Of a stretch of 64,000 bases of DNA, positions 11,965 through 22,518 are shown one piece after another. Location of the stretch: NCBI GenBank assembly GCA_006503535.1, contig QYRS01000001.1, positions 1,736,001-1,800,000 on the forward strand, read 5' to 3'. Made by a program: the position numbers and the translations under genes. The notes beneath the pieces are model-generated. The model had not been told where the DNA came from and ran no database searches. It worked only from the letters and a program-made list of their open reading frames with translations. How positions within the stretch are numbered: the stretch's first letter is position 1; every line of letters starts with the position of its first letter. The DNA comes from Arthrinium phaeospermum. Taxonomy: Eukaryota > Ascomycota > Sordariomycetes > Amphisphaeriales > Apiosporaceae.

Positions 11965-13156
11965 GCGACGGCGGATCACTCACGATAGGGTCATGATTGT
12001 TGTTATTCCATGGCGTTTTGGGGCAAAATGCAGGGTTAAAATGGAAAGATACCGAAGCGTTTAGATATGGTGCTTTTTGCGCAATCCATACATCTCTTGC
12101 CGAACGCCGCTCCCGGCTCCTCAATGCCACCCTCGAAGCTGGGAGCATGAAAAGATTGGTCAATATGGGACTTCAGGTGGATATATCCCCTGTACCAGGA
12201 CATGGGCGGGAAAGGCGCCATCCTTGACCAGCATCTGGCAAGGTACATATCCGACAGCGAACTCTGGCGCGTTGAATAATCGCAGATGTGGTAGGAAGCT
12301 AGAAATAAAGTCGACGAAGTCTAGAGCAATACCAGATAGGAAAGTATTGACAATTTATCCTCCCCTGATCGAGCTTCCGACCATGGCCATCATGGGCCGA
12401 CGTGTTCGATGTCTCTGACGGCTGAGCGCAGTACGCCGTGATGGGCATTGGGAGCTTCTCCACTCCTGTATGTGATATCTCCTGGTTGGGAAATGTTCGT
12501 CCAGTCTACCCTTATATCTCGCGAGTGAACGGTCACATGTTGCGAAACCGTCAACATTAACATATCACCCTGCTTGGTTACTTTCAACTTCCCTTACTAA
12601 GTATATTCTGAAGGCAACGGATTTGACTTGCCCATCCAGGTTATGCAGTGAGAGGTTTGCTGAACAGCAATTGCCGTCAATCATACCTGTCCAACCTTTT
12701 TAAATGACTAGGTAATGTAGGTCTCTAGTCAGATGAGGTTATGAACACTGAAGACGCTCCTGAATATCGATATATCTCACTTAAGCATTGTGAGCATGAA
12801 GATTACAGCCGGTAGTCAGAAACTGAAATCCATGTTTGTTTTACCACCGAAGCCTGAGATCTCATCTAAAACTTAACTAGGTGCCGTTCGTCTTGACCCC
12901 GACCTTACACGGGAATGAGTAAGGGAACTCTGCGACAAAACGGCCGTCATTGACGTTGATATAAGCCTGTGTTTTTTTTTCTCCTTTGGTATAATCCGCG
13001 TCCATGTCAACAGTCACTAATGTTTTCACAGTTCAAAAAGGCAAATAGTTATTTAACAATATTGTATTGTGTCTCATCGATTTGCTTAAGCTGATGGTGC
13101 TATTGAAGTTTCATAAAAGCGTGATGGCATACGCCCCATTGAGTGATCATGAACAC
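11965..13156. other. Intergenic between convergent SmD3 and CipC-like genes
   Basis: 1.2 kb of 3' flanking sequence, with the part after about 12600 AT-richer. It contains short chance frames but no motif, repeat or RNA gene that I can support. Confidence 0.5.
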
Positions 13157-13693
13157 TTAGTAGTTCATGGTCTCGTGGCGGGAGTTTTGGTTGCTGTATT
13201 GAGCCGTTAGTCGAAAAGCCCTCACCCAACATGTCACAAATCGTTTTTCGGATAGGAATAGGACTTACGGGTTGTACTCTTCGTACTGGCCGTGCTGCTG
13301 CTCGTACAGGTGCTCGGCCTGCTCCTTGGCGTGGTGCTTGGCCTTCTCGCGGTCGAGGGCGTCCATGCCCTTGGTCTCGACCAGCTTGTCGACCTCGGCG
13401 GCGGCGAGGCCAGCAAGCATCTCCTTGGCGAAGCCGTGCTTGACGACCTCGCCGTTCTTGCGCTGGCGGTCCTCCCACAGCTTCATGGCCTCAAAGGCGG
13501 CGCCGCCGGCCACGGCCTCGTGCAGAAACGAGGACTCGTGCTGCTTGGGGTCGAAGTCGTCGCGGTAGACATCGTCACGGTGCTCCTTGGCCTTGCCTGA
13601 GTGGATGGTGTTAGTGATGATGCGTTCTTATAAGGTACCAATCATATCAGATGGATATAGAAGGGCGGAAGGTAGCATACCGAATCCGAACAT
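13157..13693 (-). CDS. CipC-like protein (concanamycin-induced protein C family)
   Basis: Small cytosolic protein of the fungal CipC family, named from a concanamycin-induced Aspergillus protein and often abundant in stress or growth-shift proteomes; biochemical role unknown. Three exons: 13693-13681 (only 13 coding bases), 13596-13269 and 13193-13157, total 125 residues. The family core is clear: start MFGFG, then EAVAGGAAFEAMKLWEDRQ, LAGLAAAEVDKLVETKGMD and DREKAKHHAKEQAEHLYEQ. The TAA directly after the codons for EEYNP overlaps a consensus donor (CCGTAAGT), and splicing to the AG at 13194 adds a 12-residue tail NQNSRHETMNY with a proper stop, so I prefer the three-exon model. A stop at 13265 is the alternative. 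Confidence 0.88.
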
Positions 13694-15778
13694 CTTGACT
13701 GGTATTGGTGAACTTTGAGGGGGAAGGTTAAAGGAATAATAGGTATTGGTGATAAGGTTGATGAGTTATTGTTGGTATGACCGTGAGAATGATGAAAACA
13801 AGACAGTCTGGACATCGAGGGCCCAGGAAGCTTTACTTATATCCCGAGACTGGCCACCTCTCTACCTGGCACTACATTGACGCAGTCTGACAAGCAGCAT
13901 GGCTGATTGACTTTCACCCCACTGCGTACGTGTCTGTGGGAAGGAGTTGCACTAGCCCGATGTTCGACTGAAGGTGGCAGGACTCAGGAGGCGGTGTCAA
14001 AGCCAATGTGTTAGGACGGCGGGAGGAGGATCATTGGCCGGAGTTCTAGATCTACGCCATCATCATGCGCATGAGGGGGACGAACAAGACTGTCTGTGAG
14101 CCATGGCGATCCATTGGCCAGCCTGTTTCCGCCAGTGGTATCATATTGGGTTCCGATAGCCGGCCGGCCACTACAGTACCTAGGGGACGAACAAACCACC
14201 GAGCCACGAGCTGACGGATTAGCTTACAAACGGAACAGGACCCTTGAATTGAAGGATATGACCTAATGGAATGGGCGGATTTCGAAACGCCAGCTCACTC
14301 ATCCACGGATGTACGTAATCGGCGTCGTGCTTCAGCCATCCCGGCTAAGCGGCACGGGCGCGGCCCCAAGCAATGCCGCAAAGCTTGATTCCACAACCCC
14401 ACCCCTCAGATCAGATCGCTTGCCCCTGAGCTGATGGTCGAGCCGGCTTCCGGACAGGTTGCGTAGCTCGTATTGCCATGGCGGAAATATATCCACAGCA
14501 CCCCGTGGCTACGGGACGGGAACCTCGAGCGAATTCAAGGTGATACAGCGTGGCACGTTTGTTCTGTATGGCTACAATCGCAAGCGACTGACGATCTGAC
14601 TGGAGGTTTTCAAGTCCTCTTGTTGGATGGCCTATTGCAGCATGTGGTGGTGGCCTATTGGCCCGTCTGCCATCAATTGGAAAACAAGGGTAGGTTGGTC
14701 TGAAGTCAGAGTTCCCGACCCGTCGTGACGCCTGTCCCCTGAACGGATTAGCACGACTGCTAGCACCGACCTAGCGTATATGCAAGCGTCTTTCAAAAAC
14801 GCCCGGCACATGTCGCTTGGAATTGACAAGATTGACGACGAGCACCTACCCCGCCTTGGCATCCTCCCAGTTCCAGTGCGTCCAGTCGTCGGGGCCGGCC
14901 CTGCAGAGACGCGAAAGGCCGCCCACCGCTTCCTCCATGAGCCCTGTTCAGTAACCAGCTGGAGCTGAGGATCGGTGGCCAACTTGACGTGCTGTCTCCC
15001 CTCGTGGCTATGTTGGCGTCATCCATTGGCGAAGCCGGCGCCGAACCAAACCTTGATAGTCTTGCTTCGCCCCCGGCCAGAGTTGCATTGCAGAGCGATG
15101 CAGCTGCTTTCTTGCCATATTGGTCGGAATGGAATGACAGCAAACACACCCCTTGTAGTTTCATCTACTGACTCTGGACAAAGCCGTCAAGGCCATGAAA
15201 CCGGCATGAGGCTGCGTGTCTATCGCATGAAGCCGAAGCTGTCGAGTACATATGCGGGCACCAGTTCGATCGTGGACGGGCCCATTGAAGTTGAATACGA
15301 GGAGGGCCGTGAGATACCTGGATGGCTGGGGACCTCAAACCAAGAGTTGTGGCCTTTCGGTCCCTCGACTCGTGGTTAAAGCGCTTGTCTATGAATAAAC
15401 CAGGATTACGATGATGCATGCTGTTATCCTAACCTTGGTTACCAAAACACTATATCCGACTACTTCGGCAGTTCGAATGGATACAATCTAGGGACAGGAT
15501 TGGTCAAGGGAGGTGCTGCAAGCTGCTTCTGAAACAGCGAGTGCCAAGCACTACCCGCTTCTTGGCAATGCTTATTTTCGCTGACAGTGTGGGGTAAAAA
15601 CGCATTGATCGTCACTCGCTACGAACGTGCATCATGGACTGTCTTTTTGGCGTTGAACAACAGCATAGGCCAAGGAAATCACGGTTCAACATGGCAGACA
15701 AAATGGGGTATCAATTACTGATGTGTCTGCTGTCTACGTGTACTACTATGTAGGTCTTTTACATTATGTAAGATAGAC
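13694..15778. other. Intergenic, 2.1 kb; CipC-like promoter and unassigned DNA
   Basis: Only the TATA candidate near 13836 stands out. Open frames at 14632-15379 on both strands overlap one another, lack motifs and have no convincing splice sites. I see no gene, tRNA or repeat here. Confidence 0.5.
13836..13841 (-). promoter_or_regulatory. Candidate TATA box of the CipC-like gene
   Basis: TATAAG on the minus strand about 145 bp upstream of the ATG at 13693, in the context GATATAAGTA. Position and sequence suit a strongly inducible fungal promoter; not proven. Confidence 0.35.
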
Positions 15779-17335
15779 TTAAGAAGAAGCTACTTCGGGA
15801 TCTGGTTTGGACCGCTTGACATCCTTCTCGTTGTCCACCTCGGTTTCTCCAGTTTCTTCGGCCTCCCCATCCTTTCCTCGCTTCCGCTTGCTCTTGCTCT
15901 TGGCGTGAAGTAGCTCTCTCTTCTCCCTCTTCCTCGACTCCTTGTCCAATTTGCCAATGACTTTGCTCTCCTGACCGCAAGGCCACTGGGCAAAAGCCGC
16001 CGCTTCCTGCTCTTCTGTCCATTCTTGTGGCATGACAGCGAAGACCAGATACGAGGTGTGCGTCTTGATTTCTGGCTCCGTCCTATGTATAAGCCGGCCC
16101 ATCATGTACGGCTTTCCTGAAGAGACAATGGGCGCCTTAGACTCGTTGGCGCCTTTCGCGGGTGTGCCGTTGGACTTTTGCGCTTCCGGCGCATCGTCCA
16201 TATCGACGTCCGCATCTCCGTTCTCTGCGCCTTGGGTTCGTTCGTGAAACTCCTTGGATTTCGACTCAACCTCCCTCAGCCGCTGCACTGCTTCGCCCAC
16301 ATCGTAAGGAGATAGATTAGAACCCCGGTCTGTGGGCATGTTCAGGCCGACACGCTCCCGCATCACATTGACCCGCTTGTGAGAAACCTCGACCATTTCA
16401 ATTTGCATCCAGCCAAGTTGACGCATGACCTCCACAGTCTTCGTCACTTGCTCGATACAGGGGGAAAAGGAGCAAAGATGGACGGTACGATCGGACCGCA
16501 GAGGTGACACCCAGGGCTCATCCTGTTCCACGCCGGCCGGCTTGCTTCTTGACAGATGATGTAACGCCTTCCAAGGGGCTGGCAGATCCAAGAAGACACA
16601 CTCGGCTTCGGGACTTTTACCGTCGACCAAGAAGCCATTGTTGTAAACGTCTCGATGCGAAACCTTGACCAGGTCCTTGAGCCCGTGAGCTTCGACCTCT
16701 GCCTCCATCTTGTGAAATCGGTCTTCGTTGAACTCGAAGCTGTAGACCTTTCCCCTCGCGTCATCGTCTGCCTTGGGGTATCCGCTGTACACCGCTCGCA
16801 CCGAAGCGTGCGTGAAGCTTCCACTGCCGGCACCAGCCTCTATTATTCGCATGCCGGGACGGGCACGTATCCGGTGCAAGATGTAGCTGTAATCCGGCGT
16901 GTAGACCACCTGGGTTCGATGTGGCAGACTCGTTGTCCATACTTCTGGTGTCGGTGGTAATATGTGGATGAAGCCGCTCGAGGCGGTCTCGGGACCTTTA
17001 GGCGTAGCTTGACCTGGAGTCGTGGCAGACCCAGCTCCTTCGGAATCTTCAACAGCTGCTTCTTGATCCTGCACCTTTCTCTTGCGACCTCTCGAGCCGG
17101 TGTCGACGATGGAAGCCCGGACCTGAGCGCCCCATGGCTGATTGATCAAGGTCGTGTGCGGGAAGGAACCAAATCGCGTGTTGATGACTGAGCCCTCGGC
17201 ATATCCGTCCACTTCTCCTTTGCTGTCTTGCAGGATGACGGGCATAAGGTTGTCGCGCGACAGATGGACAATGGCGAGCGAGTTGGCATTGGTCCGGTTG
17301 CCAGGCTCGAGAAACGGAGAAATTGCGCCCATCAT
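15779..17335 (-). CDS. TRM61: tRNA (adenine(58)-N1)-methyltransferase catalytic subunit Trm61
   Basis: Catalytic subunit of the nuclear Trm6-Trm61 complex, which makes m1A58 in tRNAs including initiator tRNA-Met. A single exon codes 518 residues. The N-terminal beta domain contains TRFGSFPHTTLINQPWGAQV; the Trm61 signature PTPEVWTTSLPHRTQVVYT lies near residues 128-147; SAM-binding motif I is MRIIEAGAGSGSF at about 162-174. Further family motifs are DLPAPWKALHHL and LCSFSPCIEQVTKTVEVM. The protein is longer than the yeast enzyme because of an acidic/Ser-Thr insertion at about 80-120 (after a basic RGRKRK patch) and a Lys/Arg-rich tail (KSKSKRKRGKD) that looks like a nuclear localisation signal. 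Start is the first of two adjacent ATGs at 17335. Divergent from cysteinyl-tRNA synthetase. Confidence 0.95.
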   Translation of the reverse strand: MMGAISPFLEPGNRTNANSLAIVHLSRDNLMPVILQDSKGEVDGYAEGSVINTRFGSFPHTTLINQPWGAQVRASIVDTGSRGRKRKVQDQEAAVEDSEGAGSATTPGQATPKGPETASSGFIHILPPTPEVWTTSLPHRTQVVYTPDYSYILHRIRARPGMRIIEAGAGSGSFTHASVRAVYSGYPKADDDARGKVYSFEFNEDRFHKMEAEVEAHGLKDLVKVSHRDVYNNGFLVDGKSPEAECVFLDLPAPWKALHHLSRSKPAGVEQDEPWVSPLRSDRTVHLCSFSPCIEQVTKTVEVMRQLGWMQIEMVEVSHKRVNVMRERVGLNMPTDRGSNLSPYDVGEAVQRLREVESKSKEFHERTQGAENGDADVDMDDAPEAQKSNGTPAKGANESKAPIVSSGKPYMMGRLIHRTEPEIKTHTSYLVFAVMPQEWTEEQEAAAFAQWPCGQESKVIGKLDKESRKREKRELLHAKSKSKRKRGKDGEAEETGETEVDNEKDVKRSKPDPEVASS

Positions 17336-17971
17336 TAAATCTGCATATAATAATATGCGATTGCCGCAAAGAAGTCTGCAATTCGCAATGTGATGAATGG
17401 AAAAAAAACTGTTCCCTGCTCTCGGAGGTTGATCGAGAACACTATGTCGCTCCGCTGAAATTTAGCTGTCGCGAAACTGCTGGGCGGCCATCCAAAAATT
17501 TCAGAGAGCCGATTGAAAGGCTGACAGGGTTTATGGAGTGCATGGATTGAGGGGTGGCTTGGGTTTTGCTACCCCGCCAAGCTGGACCTGGTTTTGGGGG
17601 CATTCAATTGGGCAATACGAGCTGAGATACCCCGTGGAATGCAAGGCTGATAGCGCTAATCAGGTCATCGTCGAATCAGCAGCTGCGAAATCGCGGGATC
17701 TTCTCATGCAAGTCGCATGCCGAGTCGGTACATCTGTTTGTACCACCCTCCCAAGGCACTATTGCGCATCCCAGACAGAGCAGAATTGAGTGACTCTTAC
17801 TGTCGATCCGGTGTGCTCCCACCACCATATGCTGCGTTCCGTGAGCTGACTCTCTCGACGTGACACAATTCTTTGGTTGTCTCCGCCCTTGCCTTCTCGT
17901 ATTCCTCCCCTTCTGCCCACCGCCCAAACTCCTCTCCTTTCTATTGGGGGCGCCCTTGGTCCTTTTAAGGC
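17336..17971. promoter_or_regulatory. Divergent promoter region, TRM61 / cysteinyl-tRNA synthetase
   Basis: A 636 bp gap between two outward-facing translation genes. A pyrimidine-rich run (about 17880-17940) lies just upstream of the synthetase start, typical of transcription start regions in filamentous fungi. No coding sequence supported. Confidence 0.55.
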
Positions 17972-20611
17972 TTGATGAACCTCCTCTCCCGTCGCATCAC
18001 GCCCCAAATTGCAATCTTCCGCTCTCGCATACTAGCTGCACCCAGAAGAGGCATCGCGACCCGCCCCACCATCATGGACTCGATCAAAGTCCACAACTCG
18101 CTGAAACCCGGCGGACCGGTGCCCTTCACACCCATCGAGAAGGGCAAGCTCTCCTGGTACGCATGCGGTCCGACTGTCTACGATCAGAGCCACTTGGGGC
18201 ACGCCCGCAACTATGTCTCCACCGATATCATCCGTCGCATCTTGATGCACTACTTCGGATTCGACGTCAAGTTTGTCATGAACTTCACAGATGTGGACGA
18301 CAAAGTACGTGCCGAGCAGACCCTTTGCAAGTAGTCAGCGCTCCGGCATAGCTAATTGCCTTCTCCCAGATTATCATCAAGGCCCGCCGGCAACGATTGC
18401 TCGACCTCGAAAAGAAGAAGGGCTACACAGATGCGCAGATCGCCGAACTGGCCAAGGCTGCCTTCCAAGCGTACGCGAAGAGCAACCTCCCGCTCTTGAT
18501 CGATCCCGAGGGCGCTGAACTAGACACCAACAACTACATACCCCGACGAGATGCGGCGTACGGCAAGGTCTTGGCTGGAGGCACCATATCCGGGGAGGGA
18601 CGGCCCGGCGACGACGAAGCGAAGCTGAAGATGCACATCAGCAACATGACGCAAGCAGTCATTGCCATGAGCAAGAACACCATCTTCGGCATGGCGGACG
18701 AGATTCTCCTACCTTACCTCGACTCACTGTACAAGGAAACCATTGATACGAGCGACCAGTCCATGTTCACCGACTTGACCAAGTTCATGGAAGGTGAATT
18801 TACAGACGATATGGACAACCTCAACGTCCTCCGCCCGGACATTGTAACAAGGGTCACCGAGTACGTCCCGCAAATCGCCAAGTTCGTCGAGCGCATAGTG
18901 GAGAAGGGATACGCATACGAAGCCGAGGGGTCGGTGTACTTTGACATCACCTCATTCGAGAAGGCTGGAAACCCTTACGCCAGATTGCGCCCGGATTGCC
19001 GAGGCGACAAGGCGCTGCAAGAGGAGGGCGAGGGCTCTTTGTCCAAGAGTCTGGGAGGAAAGAAGAGCTCGGGTGATTTTGCCCTGTGGAAGAAGTCGAA
19101 GGCCGGTGAGCCCTACTGGCCCAGCAAATGGGGCAATGGCCGACCTGGCTGGCATATTGAGTGCTCCGTAATGGCCTCTGATCACCTTGGCTCTCGCATG
19201 GATCTGCACTCCGGAGGTGTCGATCTTGCGTTCCCTCATCACGACAATGAGCTGGCGCAAAGTGAAGCATTCTACTGCGAGCACGGCCACGAACACAATT
19301 GGGTCAACTACTTCTTGCACATGGGCCATTTGTCCATTTCGGGGTCTAAGATGTCCAAGTCCTTGAAGAACTTCCAGACCATCAAGGATGCCCTGGCTTC
19401 GTCATACACAGCTCGATCTATGCGAATCGTATTTCTCCTGGGCAGATGGAATGACGGGGTTGAGATCTCTCCTGACATGCGGACTCAGGCTGATAACTGG
19501 GAAAGCGCGGTCAATGTAAGTGTCCCAATCTACAATGGCTGATCACAGTATGCTGACATTTCAGAACTTCTTCATCAACACCAAGTCGCTACTGGCAGAA
19601 GCGAGTGGCACCTCTGTGGCTCAGAATGGTGTCAAGGATCTCTCGCTTAGCGACAAACCAGCCGAAGGCTTGGCAGCTGATCTGGAGCAGGCCAAGAAGG
19701 ATCTGGAGGCTGGGCTCATCAACTCCTTCGACACTCCTCAAGCACTGCGCGCCATCCTCGAGCTCATCAGAAAGGCCAACATTCATATCGCCGAGCACAA
19801 ATCCGACATGGACTTGGCTTCTCTGGAGGCGTCTGCGAGGTGGATCACAAAGATTGTGGGCATCCTTGGTCTGGATGCTAACGCAAAGCCTCCGTACGAC
19901 GGACTAGGCTGGGTGTCTGCTGCGGCGGCGGCAAACTTGGAACCTGCTGTTGCAGTGAAACCCTATCAGGATGTTCGTGCGGCAGTCGTCAAAGACGTCC
20001 AGGATCTTAACCTTGCCTCGTCGGATGCCATCACAAGTCTTCTCTCGCAGTCGCCTGACACCGACTTCGATGCTCTTGCTTCATCCGGGGTGCGCGATCC
20101 CGAGCAGCTGGGTATGCCCTACCTTCGTTCCGTCTCTCGCTTACGAGATGAGCTGCGTCGTGTTGCGCCCACTCTGTCGCCTGATGCCAAGAAGCCCATT
20201 CTGGCTCTCAGCGACCGCATCCGCGATTACGATTTGACAAATATCGGCGTCTACCTGGACGACAGGCCGGACAACCAGCCCTCGCTGATCAAGTTCATCC
20301 CTGCTGCCGAGCTCATCAAGACGCGCGATGAGAAGGCGGCCAAGGAGGCCGAGAAGGCGCGAGCTAAGGAGGAGGCCAGGTTGGCGCGCGAGAAGGCCGA
20401 CCAGGAGAAGTGGGAGAAGGCCAAGGCCAAGGCTGAGGACATGTACCGGAGCGACGAGCGCTATAGCGAGTGGGACGGCGAGGGCATGCCCACGAAGATG
20501 AAGGACGGCAGCGAAGTCCCCAAGAGCCAGCTGAAGAAGCTGAAGAAGGACTGGGACCGCCAGAAGAAGGCCAACGCGGAGTGGCAAGCCAAGTTTGGGG
20601 GTGCGGCCTAA
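17972..20611 (+). CDS. CRS1: Cysteinyl-tRNA synthetase, probably dual-targeted
   Basis: Class I synthetase that charges tRNA-Cys. Exons 17972-18304, 18370-19515 and 19565-20611 give 841 residues. The zinc/HIGH region reads [19 protein letters not shown] (residues 62-80), the second conserved region is [20 protein letters not shown], and the KMSKS loop is [11 protein letters not shown] near 437-441. The C-terminal third has a eukaryotic coiled-coil extension very rich in Lys, Glu and Ala ([20 protein letters not shown]). The first ATG gives an N-terminus rich in Arg, Ser and Ala without acids ([19 protein letters not shown]), a good mitochondrial presequence. A second in-frame ATG at 18074 (MDSIKVHNS) matches a cytosolic start. 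One gene could therefore supply both compartments, as is usual in fungi with a single CysRS (inference). Confidence 0.96.
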
Positions 20612-20876
20612 ACCTGCCAGATGAAAAAGAAAGAACCCCCCATTTCACGTGAATCTGATAGCGAATACATCTATCTATCTTCTTGATGAGCGTGTGATCT
20701 GGACTCCTCATTTTGGCCTGCCGGGCAACATGCCCCATTGACAGGAATGCTTTGATTTGATATTACAATCGTAGATCAAGTCGGCTAACAACTGTATGTG
20801 GCTTTTCATTCATTCATTTAGAACCCCTCCGAAACTCCTCGCTATGTGTCCACCAAGTTTTCAAAAAACTCCCTTT

Positions 20877-22518
20877 TTATGAACCATCAGATGGTATTTT
20901 CATCAATTCGCTGCCTGAAGAATGGCGCTCGATACTCGGCGTTCCGCTACCGCCGCCTCCCCGGAGTCCCGTGGGACTCAGGCCAGGAGTGATCGGGTCC
21001 GCGCCGACGCCCAGCCGTCGCGCCTCGTTGTTCAGGCTCCGGTCCTCTTCTGCTACGGCCTTCCTCCAGAGGCCCGAGTGGTGGTGGCTGTCGATGTCGG
21101 CCTTGGCGTCGGGGGGTACGTGCAGGCCCATTTCCAGGTCAAAGTAGTGGTTGTTGTTGCTGTTGTTCCGTCGGACGCCCGGCGGCGGATTCGAAGGTAT
21201 ACTATTACTACCGCTGCCGTTGTTGGTGGTGTTGGTGTTTGTGTTGGTGATGTTATGGATGCTGCCCTGTCCGGTCGTCGTGTTGGTGTGGGACGAGTAG
21301 ATGTCGAAGTCGATGGCGACAGCTTTGCTCAGCTGCCCGCCGCTGCTCTGGCCGCTGCTGCCGCTGCCGCCGCCCTCGACGCCGCCGACGCCGCCGCACT
21401 CGTTGAGCTCGTTGCTGGCGCGGACGATTTTGGCGAGCAGCTCGGCCAGGTTCATCTCGATGTGGAGTTTGAGGAGGTAGACGAGGGGGTGGAATTGGAG
21501 GTAGACGGCGTCGTCGGGGAGGGACATGACGCCTATTAAGACGACCTGGAGGGGGTATCGGTGTCAGCATTCTTTTGTTCTTTCTTCTTGCATGGCTCGG
21601 ATATACTATTGCGGTGGGCGCGGGTGGCGAATGTTGTTATATCAAGGCATAGGAGGAACTTACGTCAAGCGATAGCGAGAGGAACACGGCGACGCAGTTG
21701 GTCCAGAACAGGCGGCGGTACTTCTGCAGCCCGTTGGCGATGAGCTTGGTGCGGACGAGGTAGAGGAACATCATGTTGAGCGCGATGTCCGCCGCCGCAA
21801 ACAGGGCCTTCTCGGTGCGGTCCCAGACGCGGTTGGCCTCGATCCAGCGGTCCGAGATCTGCAGGCGGGCGGGGATCCAGACGACGAAGCAGCTGACGTT
21901 GATGACGCCGACGAAGGCGGCGATGCCCCAGCGCAGGCGCCAGGCGCACCGGCGGTCGGAGCCGGTCAGCATGAGGAGGGCGACGCGGTTGACGAGGATC
22001 TGCAGGATGCACTGCATCTGCACGGTCCAGAGGCAGAGGAAGCCGAAGAAGACCCAGAAGGAGCCCTCGACGACGAGCCGCGGGTTCAGGTAGAACCAGG
22101 CCAGGATGCCGAAGGCGACGCTGACGAGCCACTCGGCCCAGACCATGGCCAGGTAGCCGTTGAGGATGAGGAGGCGCGTGGGCCGGGTGTAGTAGCTCTG
22201 GCCCTGGCTGCTCCGGTGGCTGGTCTCACGCCGCAGCGACAGGGACGTCGTGAAGATTTGATTGTGGCTTTTCTGCTGCTGTCGGTGCCGCTGTTCGCGC
22301 CGCCGCCGCCGGTGCCAGCGGTAGAGGCAGCACCACGTCTGCTTGCTGGCCTTGACGAAGGTGAAGCAGGCGCAGGCGAGGGAGAAGCCCCAGATGATGC
22401 TGATGATGTTCATCTCCTCCACCGACGGCTTCTGCTCCTGGTACCATGGCGGCGTGAGGTAGCCGCCACGGGGCTGATGCTGGGCCGGGGGCCCGGGGTC
22501 GATGTCGGCAGTGGACAT
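20877..22518 (-). CDS. Multi-spanning integral membrane protein with disordered Ser/Asn-rich tail
   Basis: Fungal membrane protein of unknown function. Two exons, 22518-21664 and 21545-20877, joined in phase 0 (donor GTAAGT, acceptor CCCCTCCAG), code 507 residues. Hydrophobic segments include IISIIWGFSLACACFTFV near the N-terminus, LAMVWAEWLVSVAFGILAWF, FWVFFGFLCLWTVQMQCIL, GIAAFVGVINVSCFVVWIP, ALFAAADIALNMMFLYLV and FWTNCVAVFLSLSLDVVLIG, roughly seven spans in all. A basic loop after span 1 (RWHRRRRREQRHRQQQK) suggests a cytosolic face. The tail after about residue 320 is Gly/Ser/Asn/Thr-rich and probably disordered. The layout resembles receptor-like fungal integral membrane proteins, but I cannot place it in a named family. 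Confidence 0.8.

Noticed and set aside
14632..15379. Overlapping frames of 116-134 residues
   Set aside because: Opposite-strand frames of equal quality overlap, with no family features and no supporting introns.
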